Positions 20,145 to 32,802 of a stretch of 64,000 bases of DNA are shown piece after piece. Numbering within the stretch: the first letter of the stretch is position 1; every line of letters begins with the position of its first letter. The stretch covers positions 62,001 to 126,000 of the forward strand of contig RMBW01000081.1 of the NCBI GenBank assembly GCA_004009845.1, read 5' to 3'. The translations under genes were made by a program, and so were the position numbers. Below the pieces are notes generated by a model. The model was not told where the DNA came from. It was given only the letters and a program-made list of their open reading frames with translations, and did no database searches. Origin of the DNA: Davidsoniella eucalypti (taxonomy: Eukaryota > Ascomycota > Sordariomycetes > Microascales > Ceratocystidaceae).

Positions 20145-22112
20145 ATGGCTTCTGCTTCCAAAATTCATATCACCAAAGATCAAACAGGACTTCTTTCTGT
20201 CCCGCAGACTGAAGCGACAGCGCGCCGTATATCAGAGTTATTACAAGAGGACCATGATGCAAGTCGATCTTACAATACATAGCTAATAAGTCGCCTCATA
20301 AGCACATATATTAACCACCAAGCCCTGAGAGCAGCGTCATCACGTCTTTTTTAATAGCAGACAATTTCACAACCATGTAATATATGTTCATATCCTATCA
20401 TATCAGCAGGTGCTTTGAGCTTTCGCTAATATCAATGCATAGTTATCCCACCAAATGCTCGCCCATTTCGGAACAGGAGCCTCGTACGAGGTGATCGAAC
20501 GCGAATACGTTGCAAACACGTCATACCAAAAAGACATCGGCGTCTATGATGAAGCTGTCGTTTCCAAGCTTTATGGCTGGGAATCAGCCAAGGCGTTCAT
20601 GGGCCAAGGAAAACACTATGCGGACTTCCTCGAGTACTACCAGCGCCGAATCATGGAGCTAGGATGGAAAGAACAGCTTCTCCAGGATATCTTTGGGGAG
20701 GACGAACGTAGCCAGCAAATGCTCTTGCTGATGTTTGAAGGTACATATCGATGTATGTCTAAAGTATGCACAGACTAACAATCCCATCCAGGTCTACACC
20801 ACCCCCTCATCCAGCTGATGTACGGCTTGGAATGGGAACAGCCAGCGCTTATCGCCATGGCACTTGCCCAAGCAGCAGTCCATCGACCCAGAGAGTCTGA
20901 GTTTTTCAGGGCAGCCGAGTCTATCGTCACGAGTAGTGCCCCGACAACGCTGTCTATAGAAGGTGCATATAGAGCAGCTGGTCGCCATTTTTCCTCAGTC
21001 TTTGAAGCCGATATGCGCGTAGACAGTTCTATGGCTCCGGATGCGCATTTCAACTTTGTGTCTAAGTTGTACAAAGACTTCCGTCCTGGCTTTGACCGTG
21101 TGGCTCGTCTCGTCCCGGATATCACGGCAGAAAACTTGGACGAGAGAACAGCAGAAATGTTCTACATGGTAGTTTTGCACGCTGTGGCGCCTGCCGCCAA
21201 GATCTTCACTGATTTTGGTAAACAGCCACGGATCGATTTCCGCACAATGTGAGATCTCTCCATCTGTCTTGATTAACGTATGGGTCAAGTCTACGACTTT
21301 CTGATCCACGTACTAACTCTCATACAAGGCATCATGTGAACTCTTCGCCGATATTCCTCACTATCAACAAGTTCGGCTGGGTGCCTGTTGCTCGAAAAAT
21401 CCAAATTTTGCGCCTCAAAATCATCGCTGATCTTTGGGGATACGGCACGAATCTGATTGCGCCTATGTTGTACAACGCCATGACAAACTATCAGTCACAG
21501 AATATACAAGTGCTGACACCGCAAGGTATATCTGATTCTTTTTATTTTTTATTCTTGGTCTACTAGTATCTAGTTTTACCGAGTTTTACTTTCGCCATCT
21601 AACAACTTCTTCTTATAGATCTCTTCGATAGTGCTGCAAAGATCGTCGATGACGGCCATAGTATAAAGTTGGCGCGTTCAGTAGTTATTTGCCATAACGC
21701 AACTAAGCCTTTTACGTCTAGGCCTTGGATGAAACTTAGCAATGAAGATTTTGCAAAGGTCTATTCCTTGGTCTTAGATTCGACCTCTTCTGCAACAAAA
21801 CCAGACGACGAACGTTGGATTATTGGAGGAGGCCACCTAAAGAGCTACGAAGTGAGTGTTCCTGAAACGTCAGCTGTTAGGGTTAATGGACCAAACTAAC
21901 CCTGTAATTCACTACTATAGAAGATTCCATCGGCCGAATGGGCTATCCTGGACCACCAAAGAGCATGGGAATCCTGGTGGAAGGGATCTGAAGTTCAGGA
22001 GAAAGAGCAGACTTCTGATATGGAGCCTGTCAAAGCAAAGGAGAGAGCCGACCAGATACGGGCTTCCCATGGAGAATGGCCTCACAGCCTAACATATGAC
22101 TGGTATCTGTAA
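20145..22112 (+). CDS. Questin oxidase-like protein (DUF4243)
   Basis: Member of the questin oxidase/AflY-like family, Baeyer-Villiger-type or ring-cleaving oxygenases of aromatic polyketides; several members lie outside clusters and have no known substrate. Seven exons: 20145-20258, 20335-20376, 20443-20740, 20792-21248, 21329-21525, 21619-21851, 21921-22112; total 510 residues. Intron 1 uses a GC donor (CATGAT/GCAAGT) and exon 2 is only 42 nt. With these choices the conserved segment ELLQEDHD-RHHVFFNSRQFHNH-LSHQMLAHFG is restored. Further family marks are EGLHHPLIQLMYGLE and MHHVNSSPIFLTIN, each crossing a junction. An in-frame ATG at 20061 would add 28 residues. No other biosynthetic gene is nearby. 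Confidence 0.85.
20259..20334 (+). other. GC-AG intron
   Basis: Intron 1 of the questin-oxidase-like gene begins GCAAGT and ends GAGCAG (76 bp). The only GT in the vicinity (20264) gives the wrong phase for the conserved exon 2 peptide, whereas the GC donor keeps it. GCAAGT is the usual consensus of GC donors. Confidence 0.7.
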
Positions 22113-22292
22113 ACAAATTGCTGATGGAAGTGTGGTGTTTTTGAACGATGTTTTGTCCCATTTTGATATTCCGATGTAAAGCTACCCATAAGTACTACTA
22201 GATAAAACAGAGATTTATGCGATGCAGAAAAAATCAACAGATGATTAAGAAAAAGAAAAAGAAAAGAAAAACACACCAGAAAGAGCACATTT

Positions 22293-25120
22293 TTACTCCA
22301 CACCCTGCCATTCACCGTCAGACGCGTCACTACCGTGTTCCATTTCAAGATCTTCGCCTGCCTCTATCACCTTCTTTACCACTGGTGTGGCCTGTAACTT
22401 GGGCGGCTCGTTGCGTGCCTTGGACTGCTGTACAAGGTAGTCTACCATGTAGAGATTATCATCGGACAGCCTCCGGATCTCATCACGCATGCGAGAGATG
22501 GCACGACTGACTACACGTAGCTCGACGTCCGCTTTGGCACGGTTGGCGAGTAGCCATGGGCCGTGTTTGTCAACGACAGCGCGGATCCAAAGAAGACAGA
22601 ACTCGATATGAGGAGAGTCTTCGGTCTGCGAGGCTACAAAGCGTAAAAGACGCTGGAGATAGACTGTAGGTATACCCTCAACTACTAGCGGGATATTGTG
22701 GTGAGGCACGGCTTGGAATACACGCTTGATTAGAGCGTCGTCATTGAGGCGGAAAGCCATGACTAGTGCCTTGAGATAGTCACGGTCGTTTTCGAGTACG
22801 GCCAGAGTCGATGCTGGAGTGATCTCGATGCTAAGGTCGAAGGGATCGAAAGACAATGTTGAATCAACACTGTAAATCAACAAACCCTCGGTAGAGGAGG
22901 CACAGAAAGAAGCGCCATCCGGTGAGAAACCGACACTGGTAACGCGTACGTCAGGGTGGATATTGCGGGCTGAAGGGTCACCGCGCTTAGAACCAGGCAG
23001 AGCATTGTGTGAGGCATTACGAGCCTCGTTGTCTGATTCATGGCCCTGATCATCAATAAGACCAATTGCACCAGCTTCTGTAAGCTTCTTGCTGTTCAGG
23101 AACTCCTGCGTACCCTGTAGCGATAGGTTGACACTGACAGTATACTTCTTCAACAGGACCATGGTGGCTACAGAGTACAGGCAGATGTACTTGCTGTCGC
23201 CGCCAGCTAGTACACAGGAACCATCAGTGCTGTACTTGATGGTGCCAAAACTCTTGGCGTTGCTGCTATTGGCAGCCGTGCGACGGTCTGTATCTTTCCG
23301 GCCACCAGAGATATCACGGCGGCCATCCAGTCCGGCAATCTGTAGACCGTCGTGAATAGACCAGAATGAGAGCTGACCATCTAAAGTCGATATTGCAATT
23401 TGTTGAGAGTCGGGGCGCACAGCAACCGATATGACATCAGCTTGCAACTGGAGGGGTTCGCTAGTCTGAGAGCGGCCAAATATAGACCATATGCGAGCAG
23501 TGCGATCCCAGCTACCTGACACTAGATGGCTGCCATCAGGAGTAAAGGCAAGAGCTGAGACAGGGCCTTCATGGCCACTCATACGATCAAGAAGCTGACC
23601 AGTCTGGACACTCCAGATATGCACATCGAAGGAGTCAAGTGAGCCGGCAGCAACAACTTCACCACTAGGATCGACGGCCATACTAGAGAAGGACAACCGA
23701 GTTGGCGCTGTAAAGGTGCGGAAGTTACGGTAACGGATTAGATCCCACGCGCGAATAGAGCCGTCCAGTGACGAAGTGAAAAGGACGTTGCCTTTCTTAG
23801 CAAATTCACATGCCGTAACACCGCTGGTGTGCTCCGTGAACGTGACGATACAGAAGCCAGACTCGACATCCCACACCTTGATCTTGCCATCGTCGGCAGT
23901 TGTGACAACCTTCTTGCCGTCGGGGGAGTATGTCAAGGCGTTGATAGAGTCGAAGTGGCCCTGCTGCTTAAGGATGTATGATTCTGACTGCCACTCCCAT
24001 ACAAGGAGTTGCCCGAGTTTGGAGGCACCAAAGGCCAGCCATTCGCCACTTTGGTTAATGCTAACAAAGTCGATATCGTTTTGTGAGATGCTGAGTGTGT
24101 GGATTGGGTTGAAGTCGGGCATCTCGTATAGGCGGAAGACACCGTTAGAGAAACCGGCAACAAGCAAGTTGCTCTTAGGGTGGAAGCTGGCACACTTGAC
24201 GTGCGAACTGCCCTGCATGAAGTAGTGGTTGTTGACCACACGCCACCGGAAGTCTTCCGGCACAGCTTCTTCTTCGGTGACGTCTCGAGGAGCAACGTAC
24301 TTCCACTCGAAAACTGCGCCGTCCTGGCTCACAGTGAATATAGTTTCTTGATCATCGCTGAACCACGCTCCGATGACAGCTTGCTTGTGACCGGAGAGGA
24401 CGGTGGGGATGAACCCTTCCTCAGCGTTCAAGCTCCATATCCGCGCAGTCAGGTCCTTGGAGGCACTGAGGAAGAAGCGCGAGTCGCTCGACCACTCGAT
24501 ATGGCGCACGTCGTCAAAGTGCTGGTTGTGAGAGTGGTGCCGCACAAACGGCGCAAACTCGACCTGGCCATCAACATTAGCGTCGGGCGTAGACGGGACG
24601 TGCCATACTTCGATGCGGCGACGCAGGCCAACGGCGAAATACCGGCCACAGGGCGAGAAGGCCAAGGCGGTCGCGGGAGAGCGTAAGGAGAACTGGTAGA
24701 TGGGAATGCGGCGCGGCACATTAGTCAGGATGGCAACGCCATCGTCGTCGATGGAGAGGAGAAGGTTGCCACGAGGCGAGAGACTGAGACGGGCGATGTT
24801 TTTGCGGTGGGCGAACGGGAGAGTGTAGGACTTGTTACTACAGGTAGCGAGATAATTGGTTAGTATGTATGTCGTAGACTCCCTAGAAACCCATACGAGA
24901 GCTGCGACCTGCAAAGGGACTTACTCAACAAGGTTGAAGACTGTTACTCTGTTGCCGACGGGCGAGAACAAGTGAGTGCCCTCGGGGTCGAACAACAGGT
25001 TGCCCTGGCAGTAAACCTGGCCGAGGAGATTTGTGAACTGGAAATTGATTTTGTTAGTTTGTGCATAGGAGATCCCCAAGGGAGTCGATGCCCTCTGCTC
25101 ACCTTGAAATCAGTCTTCAT
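22293..25120 (-). CDS. PWP2: Periodic tryptophan protein 2 (UTP-B subunit)
   Basis: WD40 protein of the UTP-B subcomplex of the SSU processome, needed for early 18S pre-rRNA cleavage in the nucleolus. Exons 25103-25120 (MKTDFK only), 24925-25037 and 22293-24837 give 891 residues, close to yeast Pwp2 (923). WD repeats are visible throughout, for example HIEWSSDSRFFLSASKDLTARIW, ALTYSPDGKKVVTTADDGKIKVWD and LAFTPDGSHLVSGSWDRTARIW, forming two propellers to about residue 680. The C-terminal Utp12 domain (about 730-850) includes FRLNDDALIKRVFQAVP. The protein ends acidic. The tiny first exon is confirmed by phase and by the conserved joined N terminus. It diverges from the septin gene; its promoter carries a palindrome shared with RRP36. 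Confidence 0.95.
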
Positions 25121-26464
25121 GGCTGCAACTTGACGGCCTGCGCGATAAGAAGCGATGCGAATTGTTGATGTAGCGCCAGGCCTGTGATACTGCAAGTAGT
25201 CGTTGAACCAAAAGTTCTCAAATTTCCTTATCGATAAGAATAAAATCTAGAATAAGCATCCATCGAGCCAAGTATTGACACCCCCAGTACTTGCTTCGAC
25301 ATCCAATGGTAGCTCCTGTAAAGCCCCACTTGTCACGTGATTTGATTTGTATACCATACCCTAACCCTATGGGCAGCTTAAATCAATGGGCACTACTTGA
25401 GCACGCCAGCGATGATCTGGGCTAGTCGCTTGGATTAAAGGGCTGGCCCCTGGAAGCTCTGTCTTTTTCGTCCCTTTGGGGGCTCCAGGGCTCCCCGACA
25501 AGGCTTTTGCTGTAAGAATGGCTTGGCTCAGGGACCACTGCTAACCCCCATACTAGCTTGTCTTAGTTAGAGCTAGTTGGCATTACTCTGGTGGGAGTCG
25601 TTATTAGTGTCAGGGGCCACAGCCAGATAACTAGATGAAGCATTTCCTTGAGATTCAAAGTCGTGAGCGCTATCAGTAGAACAGGCCGGCGCACACCGGC
25701 AAGCAACCAGTGGCACACTGCATCGAGGGGGCAGCCTGGAGCCTGTAGCATATAGTATCTACAACAGAGGTTATGCTGTGTATGTATATGTATGTATCCA
25801 CACATGTGTAGAATAGACTTTGTAAACACAGAAGTTAGTCTGGAAATGGCTGGCTGCTCGCTGCTTTGAAGGCTACACCAAAAGGCTGGCTGGGTGGTCT
25901 TTCCCTGCGTTTCCCCTGAACTGTCGAGCCTTCCAAAATTCATTCAGTCCAATCCAATCGGCGCCAGACTGCAAAGAGCCCACTTCGTAACTTCCCAATT
26001 CACCCCCCAATTCTACCAAATTCCCAGATTCCCTACTAGCAAGCACCCAGACGAAGCCCCTTCCTTCCTTCTCTGTTTCTCCTTCCTTCCTTTTCGATTG
26101 CTTGTATTTGCCAGCGCTGCCCACTACACCACTCGCCCAATTCTGACTTGCTTTCTATTCCTGCCTCCTGCTACCTACAACTCTGAACTTTGACAACAAA
26201 ACATCTCCCGCTCGCATTTTACGGCAAACATCATCGCGACCGCGTTAGTTCGTTGGTTGTTTCTCTCTTGTCAAAGTTTATTCTTTGCTTCGTCGCTTAA
26301 TTCTGCTTGATTGCTAGCACTGTTTTGCTTTCATTCTTTCCTTCTCTCCTTGACCGTTGTTGCTTTGGCATCGCTTCCCACCGCCGCTGCTACTAGTACT
26401 ATACTGTCTCCGTCGTCGTTGTAGCTATCGTCGCTCTATCATCATCTCCCACCTCACATCAACA
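25121..26464. promoter_or_regulatory. Divergent promoter region, PWP2 and CDC12
   Basis: 1.34 kb between divergent genes. The PWP2 side has CTTATCGATAAG (25227-25238), TCACGTGA (25335-25342, an E-box/Cbf1-type core) and a telomere-like CCCTAACCCT (about 25358-25367). The CDC12 side (about 26040-26460) is a long pyrimidine-rich leader. Frames in this interval (25563-25943, 25894-26193) have no recognisable content. Confidence 0.6.
25227..25238. promoter_or_regulatory. 12-bp palindrome CTTATCGATAAG upstream of PWP2
   Basis: Perfect palindrome starting 107 bp upstream of the PWP2 ATG. The identical 12-mer occurs at 57287-57298, 121 bp upstream of RRP36, in a similar AT-rich context. I found no third exact copy in the window by eye. 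Both targets encode early ribosome-biogenesis factors. Confidence 0.55.
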
Positions 26465-27998
26465 ATGGCTCCCTCTACTGCAGATAGCGCCTCGGCCATT
26501 GGCATTGCCAATCTGCCTAACCAGCGTCACAAGATTGTCGCCAAGCGTGGTGCTTCGTTTACTATCATGGTTCGTTTTTTCTTTTGCTGATTTCCGCATT
26601 CCACCCCCCTCTTGTTGGAGCTCTACTTGCTACACATTCCCCTATATCCGTCTATACGAGGTTGACAGCTAACACTCAATTCTTCTTTCTTTTCTCGCTA
26701 TAGGTTGCTGGTGAGTCTGGCCTGGGCAAGACTACCTTCATCAACACTCTGTTCTCCACCACCATTAAAAGCTATGCCGATCACAAGCGCCGGCACCAGA
26801 AGCAGGTCGACAAGACCGTCGAGATCGAGATTACCAAGGCCGAGCTAGAGGAGAAATTCTTCAAGGGTAAGCTTTAATTTTCACCAATACCGCCATTGCC
26901 TCCCCAAAACTACCAACGATGCCCCAAACAAAACAATAGCCCTAGCAGCTATCACACATGACAATAGCCGGGTGTTTGTTTCGTTTCATCTATCAGAATA
27001 TAATGTTGACATGTTTGAATTATTTTTATAGTCCGTCTGACCGTTATCGACACCCCCGGCTTTGGCGACTATGTCAACAACCGCGATTCGTGGATGCCCA
27101 TCATTGAGTTCCTCGATGACCAGCACGAGTCTTACATGCTCCAGGAGCAGCAGCCGCGTCGCCAGGAGAAAATCGATCTCCGTGTGCACGCCTGCCTGTA
27201 CTTTATCCGTCCCACTGGCCACACTTTGAAGCCCCTTGATATTGAGGTCATGAAGCGCCTGTGCTCGCGTGTCAACCTGATTCCTGTCATCGCCAAGGCT
27301 GATACTCTGAGCCCCGCCGATCTGGCCAAGTTCAAGCAGCGCGTAAGTCCACGACTTTCCACTTATACTGGACTACAGACAATTTTAATTGCATCCAACT
27401 AACGTACTGATTCTCATAGATCTGCGCTGTTATCGAGGCCCAGAACATCAAGATTTACCAGCCCCCCGTCGAGGAGGACGATGATGCTGCCGCTCAACAT
27501 GCCCGGTCTCTGATGGCTGCCATGCCTTTTGCTGTTATTGGCTCCGAGAAGGATGTCAAGACCAGCGATGGCCGCATCACCAAGGGTCGCCAGTACTCAT
27601 GGGGTGTTGCTGAGGTTGAGAATGAGGACCACTGCGATTTCAAGAAGCTACGCTCGATTCTGATCAGAACTCACATGCTGGATCTCATTCACACCACCGA
27701 GGAGCTGCACTACGAGGCGTACCGTGCTCAGCAGATGGAAACCCGCAAGTTTGGCGAGGCCCGGCCCAGGAAGCTGGACAACCCCAAGTTCAAGGAGGAG
27801 GAAGAGACTCTGCGCAAGCGTTTCACCGAGCAGGTCAAGATTGAGGAGCAGCGCTTCCGGCAATGGGAGCAGAAGCTCATTGCTGAGCGTGACCGCCTCA
27901 ACAAGGATCTGGAGCAAACCCACGCCCAGATCAAGACTCTCGAGTCGGAACTGGAGCAGATGCAGGGTGCTGCTGTCCGGAGCCATGGCCGCCGCTAA
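26465..27998 (+). CDS. CDC12: Septin, Cdc12/AspC type
   Basis: GTP-binding septin that co-assembles into hetero-oligomeric filaments at septation and polarity sites. Exons 26465-26569, 26704-26866, 27032-27342 and 27420-27998 give 385 residues. The N terminus contains IGIANLPNQRHKIV, matching the Cdc12 group rather than Cdc3, Cdc10 or Cdc11. The G domain shows G1 GESGLGKT (38-45), G3 DTPGFGD (from 96) and G4 AKAD (177-180). The septin-unique element follows. The C-terminal coiled coil begins after about residue 320 (KRFTEQVKIEEQRFRQWEQK) and ends SHGRR. The first intron falls right before the P-loop (after Met35). The long pyrimidine-rich leader suggests strong expression. Confidence 0.96.
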
Positions 27999-30991
27999 AA
28001 AGGTAAAGCTTGAAATGGTTAGTCCATCCTTCTTTTCTTTTGAATTCTCAGCGTGTGCGTGCCCATGTGTTTACCCCAAAGCAAGCCTTTATCTTCTCCT
28101 TGTCTCTTGATTCTTGCTCGTTCTCATCTTCTGTGACTGACTCAAGCTCCAACACATAAGGCCTGCTTTTTTTCTTCTAATTTTTTCAGGCTACTCCCTC
28201 CCCAATTTATTCTCTTTACTTTTTATTACATTATCCCCCTTTTGGTTCATTTTTTCTTTCTACTTATTCCTGTTACCCTCACACGGATCCAATGTTTTCT
28301 GTTCTTATTCTGGTCGTTATGGGGGGATTAATGGAGTTTGAGTCGTACACATTAGCTTTATCGTTATAATCACGTGTTGCAAACAAAAAAGCAAGGCTCG
28401 TTTCTTTAAACTGTTTGTGCTTTATTCCTTTCTCTTTATCAATTGGTTAATACTCAAAGCCGGTCGTCGAAAGTGGTGACTAATGCACAAGGAAGGGTGG
28501 GGGGGGGGGGGGGTGTTAACCCTCTGTATGTGTTTCTGGCGAGCCATTCTAGAACCATTGTGTCCGTATTTCTAGAGATTTGGTGCGTGTCTATTTTATG
28601 GATTATTATACCCGCGTTTTTTTAATAACTTTCCGATTCTCTTTAATTATACTATCATCAACATATACATGTATGCTTTGAAATCGCAACACAAGCTTTG
28701 AGTTTTGAGGCTCTGCCGTGGCGTATGGGGAACCCTCGGATAAGGCGTGATAGATGACAGGTCTATAATGGGTTGATGAATGGCTACCGAAAGTGGTCTG
28801 AGTAACTGGTGGTCACAGATCTGTATAATTCGAGTAGCACGGTTTCACGGCTGAAGTGCTATCGCTCCCCTTCCCTTACCCTGTCATATAGTTCAATAAT
28901 GGCGATTCTCTTAAGATTGTTTGTTTTACACGTGATGAGCGTGGTATGAGTTAATAGGCCCCTGGCGTGAAGTTTACAGAATACTTGAGATAAGCATTGG
29001 AAGATACGACTAGTAAAGCTTCTTATTTCTGTTTCGATCTCTTGCAATAGTAGATAGGTGTGTGTATAGTTTTAGTCATGGGTACCTCCCTTCTTGATGC
29101 TATGTATGTTAGGTGGGTGACATCACAAACTTGGGCTTATCATTTATCGTTAGCGAGATAGATGGTTGTAGTAGGGATATTGTATGGAAATAGCTTAATG
29201 AAACCACAGCAGTTGACGATTTTTGTTCGAAATAGCAAGGGGTGACTCTACATGTATTTAATGAGAGAGATTTCCTGGTCACAAATTGTGATGGTAGAGT
29301 ACTTTCATATGATGGATAGAATAGCAGTTTTATAGTTCATGTGATATGACAAGGAGAGAATCCGAGGTATCCCATACCTAGACAACATACACATACACCC
29401 GCTCTAGATCAAAGCTGAGTTGGTACAATACCTGTTTATAGACCATTTTCCTATTGGTACTTGATGGAATGGTATCATGTTTATACTAACAGCTCAATAA
29501 CGGTTGGATGTATATACACACGGCGAATAAATAACGCGATATCGGTGTATTGAATATGCATGGTTCGTCTGTAAGTGGTTAGTTGAGTATATCAAATCTA
29601 TTTAGCCAGGCGTAAGTTTGAGTCAACCCCGTCAATAGCTATGATGGGATGTTATTGCGAAACCGGTGGTGCAGATAAAGGAAGAATGGCTACTCCAACT
29701 CACCCCTCTTCTTCTCTTCTACATATATAGCGTATATATCTATGTATATAGGCTAGTGATATTTGTTGTTTGCTACATATGTATGTCATATCAGACTATA
29801 GCTCTGGTAGCACGAGTACTGGAAAATAATGAATACAACTTGATGAGTCTACTTTCTTTCAATAATCAACTAGTTCTCATATCTGAGCAATGCTGTACAT
29901 ACTAGGTTGGATTTAAGCCTTTACTGTATAGCTGTTGAGCTAGAAATCCAGCTTATAAAGTACATCCACTTGTAACTAATTATTCATTGAGACTCACATG
30001 GAAATAATAAGAAGGCTGAATCAACAACCAACTATCTGTAGTTATACAGGAAAGTGAAAAAAACGGGGAGCACAAGCCACGGTCCTTCCTTTCTTCGCTT
30101 ATTGACTTTTTGCTCTTGCCATTCTTAATGAGTCCACATATTCTAAGGGAAACCAAAAAAATAACCCAAAATAAAAATGAAAACAATGAAAATTTAAATG
30201 ACAGCCCCTCTACCTTCACATACCGAAACGCTATACATATAACAAGATCAAGTTCCCTCCTCGATATTGTATCGCTTTGTTTCCTTCTACTTAGTATAAT
30301 ATTGGGCATCCGTTTTTTCTTTTTCTTTTTCCTTTTTTTCCGTCAGAACTATCACCCTATACGCAAATTAAGAGTGTTTAGCTCACAGTCATTTGGTATC
30401 TGGTGGGTTGTCATCTACCGCTAATTTTCTTATTTTGCGCCTATGCAGCTTCTGTCTTTGATCTGCATTTTCAACTTCACTTTTCACTAGAGACTCCTCG
30501 ATATGCATGTGCAGACCTCATCGGCATCCTTCTTGTGGTTTTCTTAAATTTACTATCCACCCTCTTACTCTTAACCTTTGCATTAAGGTTCTTTCTTCAC
30601 TGTGACAGTACCATCGCCCTATTATTTTTTCTATCTCGGGTCACGTATCACTAGAAGTCGGCCTATCGCTAATTCAGACGGAGTCAAGTTGCGTTAGCCT
30701 TAGTGTGCACAACTTTTGATTCAAGGTTTTCCATTTATTGATTATTACAAGAAGAACCAACTTGCAACTCATCTTAAGCTTCATTACTCGCTGACTCTTG
30801 GTCAAACATCACAGGAGCCCTGGAGCTCTGGACGGCCCAGCACGGACCACCACGGCCTAAGTATTGGATTTGGACGTTCCCTCGGCTATCTAGTCTTGAG
30901 AGCAAGAGCAGAAAAGGACAAGAAGAGACAAGACAGCTCTATACTACAAGACCGGCAAGCATTATACTGCCAACTTTGCAAATTGACTACC
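27999..30991. other. 3-kb gene-poor gap
   Basis: Between the septin and the PDK-type kinase. ORFs here (for example 29666-29905, 30110-30424, 30716-31159 before the true start) are short, AT-rich and without recognisable content. It contains a run of 15 G at 28499-28513. The last few hundred bases should hold the promoter of the kinase gene. A non-coding RNA cannot be excluded. Confidence 0.5.
28499..28513. repeat. Poly(G) run of 15
   Basis: Fifteen consecutive G, preceded by GGGT, about 500 bp downstream of the septin stop codon. Visible directly. Such runs are rare, unstable in replication and able to form G-quadruplexes; the exact length may be affected by sequencing error. Confidence 0.85.
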
Positions 30992-32802
30992 ATGTCATTG
31001 AGCCGACCTCTACGCCCCCAGCTACCATATAGCTTGGGCTCCGGCTCTCTTCCTTTCAAAGTCGCTGTTGGCCACTCAACGAGTCGCCGTTGCTTGTTCA
31101 CCCATAGTGGCAACAGTGCTTCTTCCGCCTGGAGACCTGTGTCCGTTCTAGATGAGTGAGTGCAAACTTGTCGTTTTCTGATCAAACCCCCTCGTGGCCT
31201 TTTCCTTCTCACCTGTTAGTTGTCTTCCGACTGTTTGTCTTCTTTCTTCACTTCCCCATAGACTACAAGAGCTATTCATCGCCACAGAACACCCCGCCTG
31301 CCTGCCCTGACATTGATGTGTGTATTATGCTAAACAAACTTATATTTTTATCTACGCGGAAAAAGATATCTGACAAGTGATCCTAGATGGGTAGCCAAGG
31401 AGGCGCGGCCGATCAGCCTGCGACAATTGATGGTGTTTGGAAAGAACTTGACGGAATCAAGACTCAACGACTCGGCAAACTACCTGCGTACAGAGCTTCC
31501 TATTCGGTATGTTGATACTACCACTCACTATCCGTTGTCACATCAAGTGACACGTTGCATAATGAAGCATGAAAGGTTTAGGAACTGATATTTTGACTAT
31601 CTAGCATCGCACATCGCATCCGTGATATGCAACAACTCCCATATGCTGTCGTGTCGAACAAACATATCAGCGAGGTCTATGAGTTGTACTATAACGCTTT
31701 TGACAACTTCCGTAAGGTTAAGCATGTGAACAACAGTGACGAAAACGACGAGCTTTGTCGCACTATCCGACAAAACCTTCAGGCACATCTTACGGTCATC
31801 CCTAAGCTTGCAATGGGAATTCTAGAATGCGATGGCCTCATGGACCCTAATGCCCTTGATACGTTTATGAACACAATTCTACGATCCGTAAGTGTCTTGA
31901 CTGTATGGGCCCTCATGAAAACAAAGCATTTATTCTAACACATACCACAACAGAGAATATCACGAAGAGTTATCGCCGAGCAACATCTTTCGCTTACTGA
32001 AACGTTTCATTCCTCGTGGTTCGTACCTGGCATGAAGCTCAATGCATCTGAATACGTGGGCGAAGTCTTCATAAAATGCGTCGCTAAGGACGTGGTTGAG
32101 AGATGCGGCAAGACTGTTCAGGAACTTGCTCGCATAACGTACGGGCCTTCTGTTAAGATACCTGAGATACGCATCCTTGGCCACCAGGAAACCAGCTTCC
32201 CTTACATCCTCAGTCACATTGAGTATATTATCGGCGAGCTACTACGCAATAGTGTACAGGCTATCATAGAAAAACAGCTACGAGAGCCCGAGTCCGTCCA
32301 AGACCCGTTACCGCCAATTGAGGTTACTATTTGCAGCTCGGCACAGCACGTGATTTTACGAATCTCAGACCTCGGAGGTGGCATCCCTCGAGATGAGCTT
32401 CCGTACCTGTGGTCCTTTAGCAAGGGCCCTAAGAGTGTGGCACGCCTGGATGCGCTTCGGCGCGTGCCTCTTATGGCGGCGACACTTGCAGAGGTGCAGA
32501 CAGATCATGCGCATTCGATACGTGATGAGATTGGTCGGGCAGATCTACGAGCACCTAGCTATGCAACATCACCGGCCCCAGTGGGTTCAAGTAGCGGGTC
32601 TTTGACGTCGCTATCCAGTCGGCCGCCGGATTTACGCCTAGGGATGGGACTGCCGCTAAGCAGGGTATATGCAGAGTATTGGGCAGGCTCTTTGAGCGTG
32701 CATAGTCTAGAAGGATACGGAGTCGATGCGTTCTTACAGATTCCGAAATTGGGAAATAAGAACGAGCAGCTGGCTACACGGGCGACTATGGATGCTGTAT
32801 AG
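30992..32802 (+). CDS. Mitochondrial pyruvate dehydrogenase kinase-type protein kinase
   Basis: PDK/BCKDK-family kinase of the mitochondrial matrix that phosphorylates the E1 alpha subunit of pyruvate (or branched-chain ketoacid) dehydrogenase. Exons 30992-31155, 31387-31506, 31605-31887 and 31954-32802 give 471 residues. An Arg/Ser-rich presequence occupies about the first 45 residues. The N-terminal alpha domain includes EARPISLRQLMVFGK and LTVIPKLAMGILE. The GHKL ATPase domain has the N box EYIIGELLRNSVQAI, G1 box SDLGGGIP and G2 box GMGLPLSRVYAEYWAG. Intron 1 is 231 bp and contains an open frame that is not used: the join LDE-WVAKEARP is the conserved family sequence. It corresponds to the Pkp1/Pkp2 group; which of the two substrates it prefers cannot be read from sequence. 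Confidence 0.94.

Noticed and set aside
31156..31380. Open frame after exon 1 of the PDK-type gene, considered as an exon
   Set aside because: No join to exon 1 keeps frame with a good donor and acceptor, while skipping it restores the conserved LDEWVAKEARP segment; it is intronic.
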